A DNA stretch of 64,000 nucleotides from Halodesulfovibrio aestuarii DSM 17919 = ATCC 29578 (GTDB taxonomy: Bacteria; Desulfobacterota; Desulfovibrionia; Desulfovibrionales; Desulfovibrionaceae). Below are positions 1 through 12,566 of this stretch, piece after piece; the first letter of the stretch is position 1; each line of letters begins with the position of its first letter. Made by a program: the position numbers and the translations under genes. Location of the stretch: assembly GCF_000384815.1 (NCBI RefSeq), contig NZ_ARQF01000019.1, positions 419,189 to 483,188 of the forward strand, in the 5' to 3' direction. Below the pieces are notes generated by a model. The model ran no database searches, was not told the origin of the DNA, and was given only the letters and a program-made list of their open reading frames with translations.

Positions 1-3086
<3,086 letters not shown>

Positions 3087-3107
3087 CGCGTAGGCTACTA
3101 AGCTGTT

Positions 3108-3155
3108 AAAGGTTCCCGGCTAGGGAGCGGAAGCCCGACCCGGGAACCTTTTTAT
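3108..3155 (+). terminator. Intrinsic terminator after por
   Basis: A 12-bp perfect stem (arms 3108-3119 and 3140-3151, AAAGGTTCCCGG type) with its own inner hairpin runs into a T-rich tract. It probably ends or reduces por transcription before the permease. Confidence 0.85.
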
Positions 3156-3160
3156 TCAAT

Positions 3161-3193
3161 CGTATCCGTTTTAATGGTGGATAAACGGATACG
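3161..3193 (+). promoter_or_regulatory. 11-bp inverted repeat ahead of lactate permease
   Basis: CGTATCCGTTT (3161-3171) and its exact reverse complement (3183-3193) are separated by 11 bases, with no T tract after them. It sits 33 bases before the permease start. It may be an operator or an mRNA-stabilising or processing hairpin; the sequence does not decide. Confidence 0.5.
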
Positions 3194-3226
3194 GTTGCTA
3201 ACAACCTAAATGAGGAGCGTTTTCTT

Positions 3227-4912
3227 ATGTTGGCAATGTTTGCTGTTCTGCCTATTCTGGCAGCTCTTATTTTGATGGTAGGCCTTCGCTGGCCTGCAAC
3301 TAAGGCTATGCCTGTTGCTTGGGCATGTGCTGTTCTTGGTGCGATGGCAGGTTGGGGTCTTGATGCTAGCTACGTAGCAGCTATGTCTTTCCACGGTCTC
3401 ATTACAGCAATTTCCGTACTGATCATTGTTTTTGGTGCGATTCTCATTCTCTACACACTGCAGTACAGCGGTGGTATGGAAACTATTCAGTACGGTATGC
3501 AGCAGATTTCCGGTGACCGCCGTATTCAGGCTATTATCATCGGTTTCATGTTCGCAGCCTTCATTGAAGGTGCTGCAGGCTTCGGTACTCCGGCTGCTCT
3601 TGCTGCTCCACTGCTTCTGTCTCTCGGCTTCCCGCCGCTTGCAGCTGCAGTAATCTGTCTCGTATTTAACTCTTTCCCAGTTACCTTTGGTGCTGTTGGT
3701 ACTCCGATTATCCTCGGTCTTAAATACGTTCGTCCACTCGTAGATCAGGCTGTTGCCGCTGGCATCCCTGGACTTAACTTTGCATCTGCTGATCAGTTCA
3801 ACGCTGTAATCGGCCAGTGGGCAACTGTTTTCAACGCACCAATGATTTACATTCTTCCTATCTTCATGCTTGGTTTCATCACCCGTTACTTCGGTGTTAA
3901 CCGTAGCTGGAAAGAAGGCTTTGGCGCATGGAAATTCTGTGTATTTGCATCTACCGCATTCATCGTACCTTACCTTGCGTTTGCATGGTTGATCGGCCCT
4001 GAGTTCCCATCCCTTATCGGTGGTCTCGTTGGTCTCGGTATCATCATTCTTGGTGCTAAAAACGGTTTCTGCATGCCTAACGATCACTTTGACTTTGGTG
4101 ATCACGAAAAATGGGATCCAGAATGGACTGGCGACATTAAAGGTGGTGGTTCTACCAACTTTACTGCTCACATGTCTCAGTTCCGTGCATGGCTTCCATA
4201 CATTCTTATCGGTGTGATCCTTGTTATCACCCGTATTCCTGAACTTGGTCTCAAAGGCATGCTCGCAGGCGTATCACTCAACTTCGACGCAGGCTTCCTT
4301 GGTCACCCTGAAATTACAAATGCTATTAAGTACCTTTACCTGCCAGGTACCATTCCATTCATTCTTGTTGCTATCATCACCATCGTCCTCCATGGCATGA
4401 GTGGCGAAAATACCAAGAAAGCTTGGACTGAAGCTATCGTAAAGATGAAGAACCCTACAATTGCTCTCGTATTCGCAGTAGCACTCGTATCTATCTTCCG
4501 TCTTTCCGCTAACAACCCTGCAGGTCTTCCTTCCATGCCTCTGGCATTGGCGGAAGTTGCAGCTAACATCTTCGGTGGTGCATGGCCTATGTTTGCATCC
4601 TTCGTTGGTGGTTTAGGTGCATTTATTACTGGTTCCAACACAGTATCTGACCTTCTCTTCGCTGAATTCCAGTGGGGAATGGCAGCACAGCTCGAGTTGC
4701 CTCGTCAGCTGATTGTTGCTGCTCAGGCAGTTGGTGGTGGTATGGGTAACATGGTTTGTATCCACAACATCGTTGCTGCTTGTGCGGTTGTAGGTCTCTC
4801 CGGTCAAGAAGGCGCCATCCTTCGTCGCACCGTATGGCCTTTCCTTCTGTACGGAATCGTGGTTGGTATCGTTGCATCTGTATGCATCGTTATGTTCCCA
4901 ACCCTCTTCTAA
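3227..4912 (+). CDS. lctP: L-lactate permease family transporter
   Basis: Imports lactate across the inner membrane, probably with H+. The 561-residue length is typical of the LctP family. The sequence is almost entirely hydrophobic helices, with the family's Gly-rich re-entrant segments ([17 protein letters not shown] near residue 113; [13 protein letters not shown] near residue 465). The ATG is preceded by a GAGGAG-type ribosome site. It lies between por and the lactate dehydrogenase genes, the same order as the lactate operon of D. vulgaris. Related permeases also carry glycolate, but the neighbours make lactate the likely substrate. Confidence 0.95.
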   Translation: MLAMFAVLPILAALILMVGLRWPATKAMPVAWACAVLGAMAGWGLDASYVAAMSFHGLITAISVLIIVFGAILILYTLQYSGGMETIQYGMQQISGDRRIQAIIIGFMFAAFIEGAAGFGTPAALAAPLLLSLGFPPLAAAVICLVFNSFPVTFGAVGTPIILGLKYVRPLVDQAVAAGIPGLNFASADQFNAVIGQWATVFNAPMIYILPIFMLGFITRYFGVNRSWKEGFGAWKFCVFASTAFIVPYLAFAWLIGPEFPSLIGGLVGLGIIILGAKNGFCMPNDHFDFGDHEKWDPEWTGDIKGGGSTNFTAHMSQFRAWLPYILIGVILVITRIPELGLKGMLAGVSLNFDAGFLGHPEITNAIKYLYLPGTIPFILVAIITIVLHGMSGENTKKAWTEAIVKMKNPTIALVFAVALVSIFRLSANNPAGLPSMPLALAEVAANIFGGAWPMFASFVGGLGAFITGSNTVSDLLFAEFQWGMAAQLELPRQLIVAAQAVGGGMGNMVCIHNIVAACAVVGLSGQEGAILRRTVWPFLLYGIVVGIVASVCIVMFPTLF

Positions 4913-4925
4913 AATATACTTTGCC

Positions 4926-4949
4926 GGAGACAGCCGACAGGCTGTCTCC
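4926..4949 (+). repeat. Perfect 10-bp hairpin after permease gene
   Basis: GGAGACAGCC and its exact complement enclose a GACA loop 14 bases after the permease stop. Only a weak T tract follows, so it may protect the 3' end of the mRNA rather than terminate. Confidence 0.6.
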
Positions 4950-4973
4950 AGCTTTCTTGCTAGTGTATTGAAG

Positions 4974-5008
4974 AACGGGGCTACTGCGGAAGTGTGCCCC
5001 GTTTTTTT
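4974..5008 (+). terminator. Intrinsic terminator between permease and D-lactate dehydrogenase
   Basis: AACGGGGC (4974-4981) pairs exactly with GCCCCGTT (4996-5003) and is followed by seven T. This splits the cluster into at least two transcription segments. Confidence 0.85.
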
Positions 5009-5023
5009 AAAAGGTTCGGTCCT

Positions 5024-5053
5024 CCTGTTCGTTGCCGGTTAATTGTGAACAGG
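5024..5053 (+). promoter_or_regulatory. Inverted repeat upstream of D-lactate dehydrogenase, operator candidate
   Basis: CCTGTTC (5024-5030) and GAACAGG (5047-5053) form a 7-bp dyad with a 16-base spacer, lying after the permease terminator and 44 bases before the next gene. A regulator-binding site is an inference from position only. Confidence 0.4.
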
Positions 5054-5096
5054 TTGAATACCGTTTGTAGACAACATGATTATTGAGGAGAACTCC

Positions 5097-6482
5097 GTGA
5101 TTAGTGCGTCCTTAACTAAAGAATTTGAAGCCGTAGTAGGCAGTGAAAACGTATTTACCTCTGAGCCAGAGCGTCAGGCATATTCTTATGACTCTGCTGT
5201 GCTTGAACCTGTAACCCCTGCATTGGTTGTTCGCCCGACCAATTCTGAAGAGCTGGGCAAAGTTATCGCTCTTTGTAACGAAAACAACTGTCCAATTACT
5301 GTACGCGGTGCTGGCACAAACCTTTCAGGTGGAACCATTCCAGACAAACGCGACGGTATTGTTGTTCTCACCAACGGCCTTAACAAGATCCTCGAAATTA
5401 ACGAAGAAGATCTCTACGCTGTTGTTCAGCCTGGTGTTGTTACAGCACAGTTTGCGCAAGAAGTTGCAAAACGTGGTCTGTTCTACCCACCAGACCCGGG
5501 TTCTCAGGCTGTTTCCACCATTGGTGGTAACGTAGCAGAAAACGCTGGCGGCCTTCGTGGTCTCAAATACGGCGTTACTAAAGATTACGTAATGGGCTTG
5601 GACTTTTTTGATGTTAACGGTCAGCTCGTTAAAACTGGTTCCCGTACTGTTAAGTGCGTAACCGGCTACAACCTTGCTGGCCTTATGGCTGCTTCTGAAG
5701 GCACTCTCGGTGTATTCAACGAAATTATCCTCAAACTTACTCCGCCACCTGCAGCTTCTAAAGCTATGATGGCAGTATTTGATGATGTTAACAAAGCTTC
5801 TGAAGCTGTTGCTTCCATCATCTCCGCGCACGTTGTTCCTTGTACTCTCGAGTTCATGGATCAGGCTGCTCTTAAACACGTTGAAGCATACACCAAAGCT
5901 GGCCTCCCAGTAGAAGCTGCTGCTATTCTTCTTATTGAAGTAGACGGCCATCCAGGACAGGTTGCAGACGAAGCTGCTGTTGTAGAAAAATGTCTCACTA
6001 AATCCGGTGCAACTGCTGTTCACGTTGCAAAAGATGCTGAAGAGAAATTCAAACTGTGGGAAGCTCGTCGTAACGCGCTGCCAGCACTTGCTCGCGCTAA
6101 GCCGACCACTGTTCTTGAAGATGCAACAGTACCTCGTTCCCAGATTCCTGCAATGGTTGCAGCAATTAACGACATCGCAAAGAAATACGATCTCGCTATC
6201 GGTACCTTCGGCCACGCTGGCGACGGTAACCTGCACCCGACTATTCTTTGTGACCGTCGTGATGCTAAAGAATTCCATCGAGTAGAAGAAGCTGTCGATA
6301 ACATCTTCGACGTAGCCCTTTCCCTCAAAGGTACTCTTTCCGGCGAACACGGTATCGGCATGGCAAAATCCAAATGGATGGAAAAGGAAACTTCCCGCGC
6401 TACTATTGACTACTCCCTCAATATGAAGCGTGCGATTGATCCTAACAACATCCTCAACCCAGGCAAAATCATCGCAGGTTAA
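5097..6482 (+). CDS. FAD-binding D-lactate dehydrogenase subunit (GlcD family)
   Basis: Oxidises D-lactate to pyruvate, passing electrons to the Fe-S partner encoded next. It has the PCMH/VAO FAD domain (VRGAGTNLSGG near residue 75, GGNVAENAGGLRGLKYG near 142) and the GlcD C-terminal domain with HAGDGNLHP and GEHGIGM. The GTG start is chosen because GAGGAG lies 6 bases upstream. An in-frame ATG at 5076 has no ribosome site and places that site inside the gene. The 461 residues match the family. The stop is 4 bases from the next start, so the two are coupled. Glycolate oxidase subunits are close relatives, but the lactate context favours D-lactate. Confidence 0.93.
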   Translation: MISASLTKEFEAVVGSENVFTSEPERQAYSYDSAVLEPVTPALVVRPTNSEELGKVIALCNENNCPITVRGAGTNLSGGTIPDKRDGIVVLTNGLNKILEINEEDLYAVVQPGVVTAQFAQEVAKRGLFYPPDPGSQAVSTIGGNVAENAGGLRGLKYGVTKDYVMGLDFFDVNGQLVKTGSRTVKCVTGYNLAGLMAASEGTLGVFNEIILKLTPPPAASKAMMAVFDDVNKASEAVASIISAHVVPCTLEFMDQAALKHVEAYTKAGLPVEAAAILLIEVDGHPGQVADEAAVVEKCLTKSGATAVHVAKDAEEKFKLWEARRNALPALARAKPTTVLEDATVPRSQIPAMVAAINDIAKKYDLAIGTFGHAGDGNLHPTILCDRRDAKEFHRVEEAVDNIFDVALSLKGTLSGEHGIGMAKSKWMEKETSRATIDYSLNMKRAIDPNNILNPGKIIAG

Positions 6483-6486
6483 TATT

Positions 6487-7782
6487 ATGTCAGCAGATCT
6501 TACAAAACTTGCGAAGCTCCTTCAGGAGCTGGACGATCAGATGGTTGCCTGCATGAAGTGCGGCATGTGTCAGGCTGTATGTCCAGTTTTCTCCGAAACT
6601 ATGAAGGAGTCTGACGTAACCCGTGGTAAAATTGCCCTGCTCGAACGTCTTGCAGCAGAACTCATCAACGATGCAGAAGGTGTTCAGGAAGCCCTGAACC
6701 GCTGTCTGCTCTGTGGTTCCTGTGGCGCTAACTGTCCTTCCGGTGTACAGATCAGTGATATCTTCATTAAGGCTCGTACTATTGTGAACCAGTACATGGG
6801 CCTTTCCCCAGTGAAGAAAGCTATCCTGCGCGGCATGGTAGGTAACCCTAAGCTCTTTAACATGCTTCTCGATTTCGGTTCTAAATTCCAGAACCTCATG
6901 ACATCTAAGGCATCAGAAAAACAGGGTACCCGTAAAGCACCTTTACTCGAGCCATTTATCGGTAACCGTCATTTTAATCCGGTTGCTAAAAAGTCACTGC
7001 ACGCTAAATATGGTACTATTGATACTCCAGCTGGAAAATCCGGCATCCGAGTTCTCTTCTTCCCTGGCTGTGTAGCTGATAAGATGTACACCAACATGGG
7101 TGAAGCATGTCTGAAGGTATTTAAACACCACGGAGTTGGTGTCTGGATGCCCGCAACTCAGGCGTGTTGTGGTATCCCTGCTCTTTCTGCAGGTGATAAA
7201 AAAGCCTATGATAAGATGGTGAAATACAATACAGAAATCTTTGCAGAGGGCGAATACGATTATATTGTTGCTCCTTGCGGTTCCTGTATTTCCACCATCA
7301 TGAAATACTGGCCTAAGTACGGTAAAGAGTACCCGGCCGACATGCAGAGAAAAATTGAAAAAATTGCTGCTAAAGCAATGGATATCAACGAATTCCTCGT
7401 AGATGTTCTGGGTGTTAAGCCGGAAGGTGAAGCACCTAAGGGCGGAAAAAAGGTAACCTTCCATGACTCTTGTCACCTTAAGAAGGGCCTCGGCGTAGCA
7501 GAACAGCCACGTGACCTTATCCGCATGAACAGCAACTACGAACTGGTAGAAATGAATGAAGCGGATCGCTGCTGTGGATGTGGCGGTACCTTTACATTAT
7601 ACCACTATGATCTTTCTAAAAAGATCGGGGGACGTAAACGTAACAACGTTATTGAGACGGGTGCTAATGTTGTATCCACAGGCTGTCCGGCTTGTATGAT
7701 GCAACTGAACGATATGCTTTCACAAAACGGCGACGACGTAGAAGTAAAGCATAGCATCGAACTCTACGCTGAAACCCTATAG
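6487..7782 (+). CDS. Fe-S subunit of D-lactate dehydrogenase (GlpC/GlcF/CCG type)
   Basis: Electron-transfer partner of the FAD subunit. It has two N-terminal 4Fe-4S motifs (CMKCGMCQAVCP near residue 20 and CLLCGSCGANCP near 75) and two C-terminal CCG domains (CCGIP near 230 and CCGCGGTF near 360). These CCG domains occur in subunits that hand electrons from flavin dehydrogenases toward quinone or other carriers. The 431-residue gene starts at the ATG 4 bases after the FAD subunit; an upstream in-frame ATG at 6430 lies inside that gene and is rejected. The 250-base structured spacer after it separates it from pta. Confidence 0.92.
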   Translation: MSADLTKLAKLLQELDDQMVACMKCGMCQAVCPVFSETMKESDVTRGKIALLERLAAELINDAEGVQEALNRCLLCGSCGANCPSGVQISDIFIKARTIVNQYMGLSPVKKAILRGMVGNPKLFNMLLDFGSKFQNLMTSKASEKQGTRKAPLLEPFIGNRHFNPVAKKSLHAKYGTIDTPAGKSGIRVLFFPGCVADKMYTNMGEACLKVFKHHGVGVWMPATQACCGIPALSAGDKKAYDKMVKYNTEIFAEGEYDYIVAPCGSCISTIMKYWPKYGKEYPADMQRKIEKIAAKAMDINEFLVDVLGVKPEGEAPKGGKKVTFHDSCHLKKGLGVAEQPRDLIRMNSNYELVEMNEADRCCGCGGTFTLYHYDLSKKIGGRKRNNVIETGANVVSTGCPACMMQLNDMLSQNGDDVEVKHSIELYAETL

Positions 7783-7835
7783 TCGCTTTGCGATTTATGG
7801 TTCAGTGACGACGTCCTGAACTTACAGACTGAAAC

Positions 7836-7937
7836 AAATCCGTACATTGTCGGAATGCGGGAATGCTTCTTGCCAATACGCAAACAATATTGCGTAACAG
7901 CTTGAATTTTCTACTGCATCAGGCAATGTACGGGTTT
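7836..7937 (+). ncRNA. Structured leader or spacer RNA upstream of pta
   Basis: A 14-bp outer stem (7836-7849 with 7924-7937, one G-U pair) encloses a perfect 7-bp hairpin (TACGCAA 7877-7883 with TTGCGTA 7890-7896). There is no T tract. It could be a structured 5' leader of pta or a stabilising element after the dehydrogenase mRNA. Confidence 0.4.
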
Positions 7938-8032
7938 GTCATCGGTCTGCAGAAGTATTCTCCAGGAAGCGGTTCTGGGGATGCAGGTTCGATAATTTTG
8001 GCTAGTATCAATGGATATGCAAGGAGTCCATA

Positions 8033-10147
8033 GTGTCCCACAACCTTTACATTACAGCTACCGAAGCAAGAACAGGTAAATCTGCTGTTGTTCTCGGCAT
8101 GATGCAGTTGCTTACCAAAGACATTAGCAACGTTGCGTTCTTCCGCCCTATCATCAACGATGATGAAACCGGTAAAAAAGACCACGACATTAACCTTATT
8201 CTTGAATATTTCGGTATGGATATCCCTTACGAGGATACCTACGCGTACACGCTCAATCAGGCACGTGAATTGATCAACAACGGTCAACGCTCCATGCTGC
8301 TTGAAAATATTCTCAACAAATACACTCAGCTTGCCAACAAATACGATTTTGTTCTTTGCGAAGGAACAGACTTTCTTGGCAAAGATGCAGCATTCGAATT
8401 CGATCTCAACGCAGATATCGCCGCAAACTTAGGCTCTCCTGTTCTTGTTGTTGTCAACGGACAGAAACAGGACTGTGAAGAGATCATCAGCTCTACTAAG
8501 CTCACACTCGATTCCCTTGAAGATAAAGGACTCGATATTGTCGCTGCTGTTATCAACCGTGCAGAAGTAACCTCCGCACATTGTGCTGACATTATTTCCC
8601 AGCTCGGCACTAAAGAAGGTGCGGAAAAAGCACTTGCTGTTTACATCATTCCTGAAGAACCAACCTTAAGCAAACCAACCATGAAAGACGTGGCGGACTG
8701 GCTTGAAGGTGAAGTTGTTTACGGTGAAGACCGTCTTGATTCCCGTGTAGACGACCTGTGCGTTGCTGCAATGCAGATTGGTAACTTCCTCGACTACGTC
8801 ACAGAAGCCAGTCTTGTTATTACTCCTGGCGACCGTTCTGACATCATTATTTCTGCCCTCGCATCCCGTATGTCTTCCGCATACCCGGATATCTCCGGTA
8901 TCGTTCTCACCGGCGGTCTTGAGATGGCAAAAAATGTTCGCCGCCTTGTAGAAGGCTGGTCTGCTGCGCCGATTCCTGTAGTCAGCGTTAAACAGCACAC
9001 CTACCTTGCTATTCAGGTTCTGAACCAGCTTTACGGTAGAATTGACCCGCAGGATAGCCGCCGCGTTGCTACTGCCCTCGGTATTTTCGAAGACAACGTA
9101 GACACAGCTGAAATTTCCCGTCGCGTTATCTCCCGTAAATCTGACAAAATTACGCCGAAGATGTTTGAGTTTAACCTTATTGAAAAGGCTAAAGCTAACA
9201 AAATGCGCATTGTTCTCCCTGAAGGTCAGGAAGAACGCATTTTGCGTGCAGCTGAAATGCTCAACCGTCGCGGCGTTGCAGAAATCATTCTCCTTGGCAA
9301 TATTGATGTTGTTAAGCAGAAAATTTCTGACTTAGGTCTTCAGCTCTCTGATGTTGCGATTATCCAGCCGGAACTTGCGCCTAATTTTGAAGACTACGTA
9401 GAAACCTACTTTGAAGCACGTAAGAAAAAAGGCATCAGCATGGAACACGCTCGTGATACCATGTGTGATACCACCTACTACGGCACCATGATGGTTAAAA
9501 AAGGCGATGCAGACGGCATGGTATCCGGTGCGGTTAACACCACTGCCCACACAATTCGCCCTGCGTTTGAGTTTATTAAAACCAAACCGGAAGCTTCCAT
9601 TGTTTCTTCCGTTTTCCTCATGTGTCTTAAAGACCGTGTTCTCGTATTCGGTGACTGCGCAGTTAACCCGAACCCTACCTCTGAACAGCTTGCTGAAATC
9701 GCAATAGGTTCTGCAGACACTGCACGCATCTTCAATGTCGACCCACGCATTGCAATGCTTTCCTACTCCACCGGTTCTTCCGGTAAGGGTGCAGACGTTG
9801 AGAAAGTTATTGAAGCAACAAGAATTGCACATGAACGCGCTCCTCATCTCGAGCTGGAAGGCCCACTCCAGTATGATGCTGCGATCGACGCTGACGTTGC
9901 TGCAACCAAGCTTCCTGATTCAAAAGTTGCCGGTAAGGCCACCGTATTTATTTTCCCTGACCTGAATACTGGTAACAACACTTACAAAGCTGTACAGCGT
10001 GCTGCAAATGCAGTGGCAATCGGTCCGGTCTTGCAGGGACTCAATAAGCCTGTTAACGACTTGTCTCGCGGTTGTACCGTACCAGATATTGTAAACACTG
10101 TTGCCATTACAGCAATTCAGGCACAGGCAGAAAAAGGGCTTATCTAG
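8033..10147 (+). CDS. pta: Phosphate acetyltransferase, long form with N-terminal DRTGG region
   Basis: Converts acetyl-CoA and phosphate to acetyl phosphate and CoA. At 704 residues it is the long type: an N-terminal P-loop/BioD-like domain (TEARTGKS near residue 10), a DRTGG domain (about 215-330) and the C-terminal PTA_PTB catalytic domain (about 375-700, with PEGQEERIL and STGSSGKGADVEKV). The GTG start has AAGGAG 6 bases upstream. It is followed by ackA after 26 bases, so both are probably co-transcribed. In other bacteria the N-terminal region mediates allosteric control; the same is expected here. Confidence 0.96.
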   Translation: MSHNLYITATEARTGKSAVVLGMMQLLTKDISNVAFFRPIINDDETGKKDHDINLILEYFGMDIPYEDTYAYTLNQARELINNGQRSMLLENILNKYTQLANKYDFVLCEGTDFLGKDAAFEFDLNADIAANLGSPVLVVVNGQKQDCEEIISSTKLTLDSLEDKGLDIVAAVINRAEVTSAHCADIISQLGTKEGAEKALAVYIIPEEPTLSKPTMKDVADWLEGEVVYGEDRLDSRVDDLCVAAMQIGNFLDYVTEASLVITPGDRSDIIISALASRMSSAYPDISGIVLTGGLEMAKNVRRLVEGWSAAPIPVVSVKQHTYLAIQVLNQLYGRIDPQDSRRVATALGIFEDNVDTAEISRRVISRKSDKITPKMFEFNLIEKAKANKMRIVLPEGQEERILRAAEMLNRRGVAEIILLGNIDVVKQKISDLGLQLSDVAIIQPELAPNFEDYVETYFEARKKKGISMEHARDTMCDTTYYGTMMVKKGDADGMVSGAVNTTAHTIRPAFEFIKTKPEASIVSSVFLMCLKDRVLVFGDCAVNPNPTSEQLAEIAIGSADTARIFNVDPRIAMLSYSTGSSGKGADVEKVIEATRIAHERAPHLELEGPLQYDAAIDADVAATKLPDSKVAGKATVFIFPDLNTGNNTYKAVQRAANAVAIGPVLQGLNKPVNDLSRGCTVPDIVNTVAITAIQAQAEKGLI

Positions 10148-10173
10148 CCAAGCCATTTAAAGGATAAAAATAG

Positions 10174-11376
10174 ATGAACGTACTCGTAATTAACTCCGGC
10201 TCTTCTTCCCTCAAATTTCAGCTGATCAATATGGAAAACGAAACCGCTCTTTGTTCCGGTCTCGTAGAACGTATCGGTCAGGATATGGGTAAACTTGTTA
10301 ACAAGCTTGCTCCAGATACTGATGACGAGCGTAAAGTTGTTATCGACGAGCCATTTGCAGATCACGAAACCGCTATGAAGCGTGTTGTTGACCTGCTCAC
10401 CGACGAAAACGACGGCGTGATCAAAGACAGATCTGAGATCTACGCAATCGGCCACCGTGTACTCCTCGGTGGTGAAGAGATCAAAGAATCTGTAAAAGTA
10501 ACTGACGAAGTAAAAGAAATCATCCGCAAATACATTCCACTCGGTCCTTTGCACAACCCTGCAAACCTTGCTGGCATTGAAGTTTGTGAACACCTTTTCC
10601 CGGGCACTCCTAACGTTGGTGTATTCGATACCGAATTCCATCAGACTATGCCTGAAAAAGCATTTCTCTACCCGCTTCCATACGAGCTTTACGAAGATCT
10701 CAGAATTCGTCGTTACGGCTTCCATGGTACTTCCCACCGTTTTGTTGCTAAAAGAGCAGCTAAATTCCTCGGTAAAGCACCAGAAGACGTTAACCTCGTT
10801 ATCTGTCACCTCGGTAACGGCTGCTCCATGTCTGCTGTAAAAGCAGGCAAATGTGTTGATACCACTATGGGTATTACTCCTCTCGAAGGCCTCATGATGG
10901 GTACCCGTTGTGGTGATATCGACCCTGCTCTCGTTCCTTTCATCATGGAGCGTAAAGGTCTTACCGGTGAAGAAGTTGACACCCTCATGAACAAACAGTC
11001 CGGTCTCTTCGGTATCTGCGGCATGAGCGACATGCGCGATATCCACGCTGCAGTTGATAACGGCGATACAAAAGCTGAAACTGCTCTCGACATGTTTGTT
11101 TACCGCATCAGAAAATACGTTGGTTCCTACTTTGCAGCACTCGGCAATGTTGACGCTATCGTGTTTACTGCCGGTATCGGTGAAAACGACGACATCGTTC
11201 GCGAAATGGTTTGTGCAGACATGGACCTCTTCGGTCTCAAAATTGATACCGAAGAAAACGCTACCCGTCGTGGCACTGAGCGTTCTTTGAATGGTGGTGG
11301 CAAGACAGAAATCCTTGTTATTCCAACCAACGAAGAACTCGAAATCGCTCAGGCTACTGTAAAAGTACTCGGTTAG
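10174..11376 (+). CDS. ackA: Acetate kinase
   Basis: Transfers the phosphate of acetyl phosphate to ADP, the substrate-level ATP step of incomplete lactate oxidation. The 400-residue length is typical. Family motifs are present: VINSGSSSLKFQL at the N-terminus, RRYGFHGTSHRFV near residue 172, and the nucleotide site HLGNGCSMSA near 208. It lies 26 bases after pta with a good ribosome site. A strong hairpin follows. Confidence 0.97.
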   Translation: MNVLVINSGSSSLKFQLINMENETALCSGLVERIGQDMGKLVNKLAPDTDDERKVVIDEPFADHETAMKRVVDLLTDENDGVIKDRSEIYAIGHRVLLGGEEIKESVKVTDEVKEIIRKYIPLGPLHNPANLAGIEVCEHLFPGTPNVGVFDTEFHQTMPEKAFLYPLPYELYEDLRIRRYGFHGTSHRFVAKRAAKFLGKAPEDVNLVICHLGNGCSMSAVKAGKCVDTTMGITPLEGLMMGTRCGDIDPALVPFIMERKGLTGEEVDTLMNKQSGLFGICGMSDMRDIHAAVDNGDTKAETALDMFVYRIRKYVGSYFAALGNVDAIVFTAGIGENDDIVREMVCADMDLFGLKIDTEENATRRGTERSLNGGGKTEILVIPTNEELEIAQATVKVLG

Positions 11377-11402
11377 TATTTCAGTTTATTTGCGAAGATA
11401 AT

Positions 11403-11434
11403 CCGGAGCAGAAACGTGCCGGTTTCTGCTCCGG
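11403..11434 (+). terminator. Strong hairpin after ackA, weak terminator
   Basis: CCGGAGCAGAAAC and its exact complement form a 13-bp stem with a 6-base loop. The bases after it are only moderately T-rich (TATTTGCCATTTT), so partial termination or 3' protection is likely. Confidence 0.6.
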
Positions 11435-11492
11435 TATTTGCCATTTTACCGAAAGAGGTATATCCCGAAGCATCTTCTTTGGGAGGGAATAC

Positions 11493-12566
11493 ATGATCGG
11501 AATTTACATAGGCTCTACAGACGCATTTGCGGGAAAAAATATTGTATTGATGGCTTTAGGGCTTGAGATGCAACGACGTGGCATGCGTGTTGGTTACATG
11601 AAGCCTGTGGGTTCTATTCCCAAACGAGTTGACGATGTCTTCGGGGATGAAGACGCCTTAGTCATCCAGGAACTTCTCGGTCTCGAGATTTCTCCAGATA
11701 TACTTACGCCGGTAATTATTCCAGACAACCTGAGAGCCACTACCCTCTCAGATGAAACAGACGCTCTGGCCGCCATCCAGAGTGCCTACAACACCATTTC
11801 TAAAGACAAAGACGTTATGCTTGTCGGCGGTTGTGGCTCCATCCAGTATACCGGCACCCACAGGGGTGTGGATGGCATTACACTGTCGAAACAGCTTGGA
11901 TTGAAAACATTACTCGTTGATCGCTATCACCGAAACAGGCTTAACTACGATGCTGTTCTCAATATAAAGAAAACACTCGGCGACGACATGCTCGGAGTGC
12001 TTTTTAACGATGTTCCTGAAGATTTTTCACGCGATACTGAAGACATTCTGATTCCTTTCTTAAATAGAAACGATGTTAATGTGTTTGGTACTGTTCCTCG
12101 CGACCCTATGCTTAACGCCATTAAAGCATCAGAGCTCGCCTGGCGGCTCAAAGGGAAAATTATCTCAGGAAATTCTCAATCCCAGCGAATAATTCAGAAC
12201 TTCCTGATTGGTACAATGCAGGTGGAAAACTTCATGACATATTTCCGCCAGTCATCCAATCTTGCCACCATTGTTGGTGGTGACAGAACAGACTTACAGC
12301 TTATCGCTATGGAAGGTGGCTGTCCTTGTCTTATTGTGACAGGCAACATTACTCCTAACGAAATTGTACGTACCCGCTCCGAACAACTTGGTGTACCTGT
12401 GATTCAGGTTTCAGAAGATACCTATACTGTTGCAAAATGTATGGAACTTATTCTGAACAGCCAAAAACTTCGTGAACTGGTAAAAATTAAACGCGGCGCT
12501 GAACTTGTTGATAACGCGTTCAATTACAATTTGTTGTGTCAAAAACTGTCACTGAACTCTGAATAG
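11493..12566 (+). CDS. Stand-alone BioD-like/DRTGG domain protein
   Basis: The 357 residues match the architecture of the N-terminal half of the Pta encoded just upstream: a P-loop NTPase-like domain followed by a DRTGG domain (GGDRTDLQ near residue 266), without the catalytic PTA domain. It looks like a free regulatory module. The P-loop reads AFAGKN, so the usual Ser/Thr after Lys is Asn and ATP hydrolysis may be weakened or lost. A GGGAGGG ribosome site precedes the ATG. Its position between ackA and lutC is conserved in the D. vulgaris cluster. Function is not established; regulation of acetate or lactate metabolism is inferred from domain and neighbours. Confidence 0.8.
   Translation: MIGIYIGSTDAFAGKNIVLMALGLEMQRRGMRVGYMKPVGSIPKRVDDVFGDEDALVIQELLGLEISPDILTPVIIPDNLRATTLSDETDALAAIQSAYNTISKDKDVMLVGGCGSIQYTGTHRGVDGITLSKQLGLKTLLVDRYHRNRLNYDAVLNIKKTLGDDMLGVLFNDVPEDFSRDTEDILIPFLNRNDVNVFGTVPRDPMLNAIKASELAWRLKGKIISGNSQSQRIIQNFLIGTMQVENFMTYFRQSSNLATIVGGDRTDLQLIAMEGGCPCLIVTGNITPNEIVRTRSEQLGVPVIQVSEDTYTVAKCMELILNSQKLRELVKIKRGAELVDNAFNYNLLCQKLSLNSE

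Noticed and set aside
5076..5096. ATG start for the D-lactate dehydrogenase FAD subunit
   Set aside because: No ribosome site upstream, while GAGGAG lies at the correct distance from the GTG at 5097.
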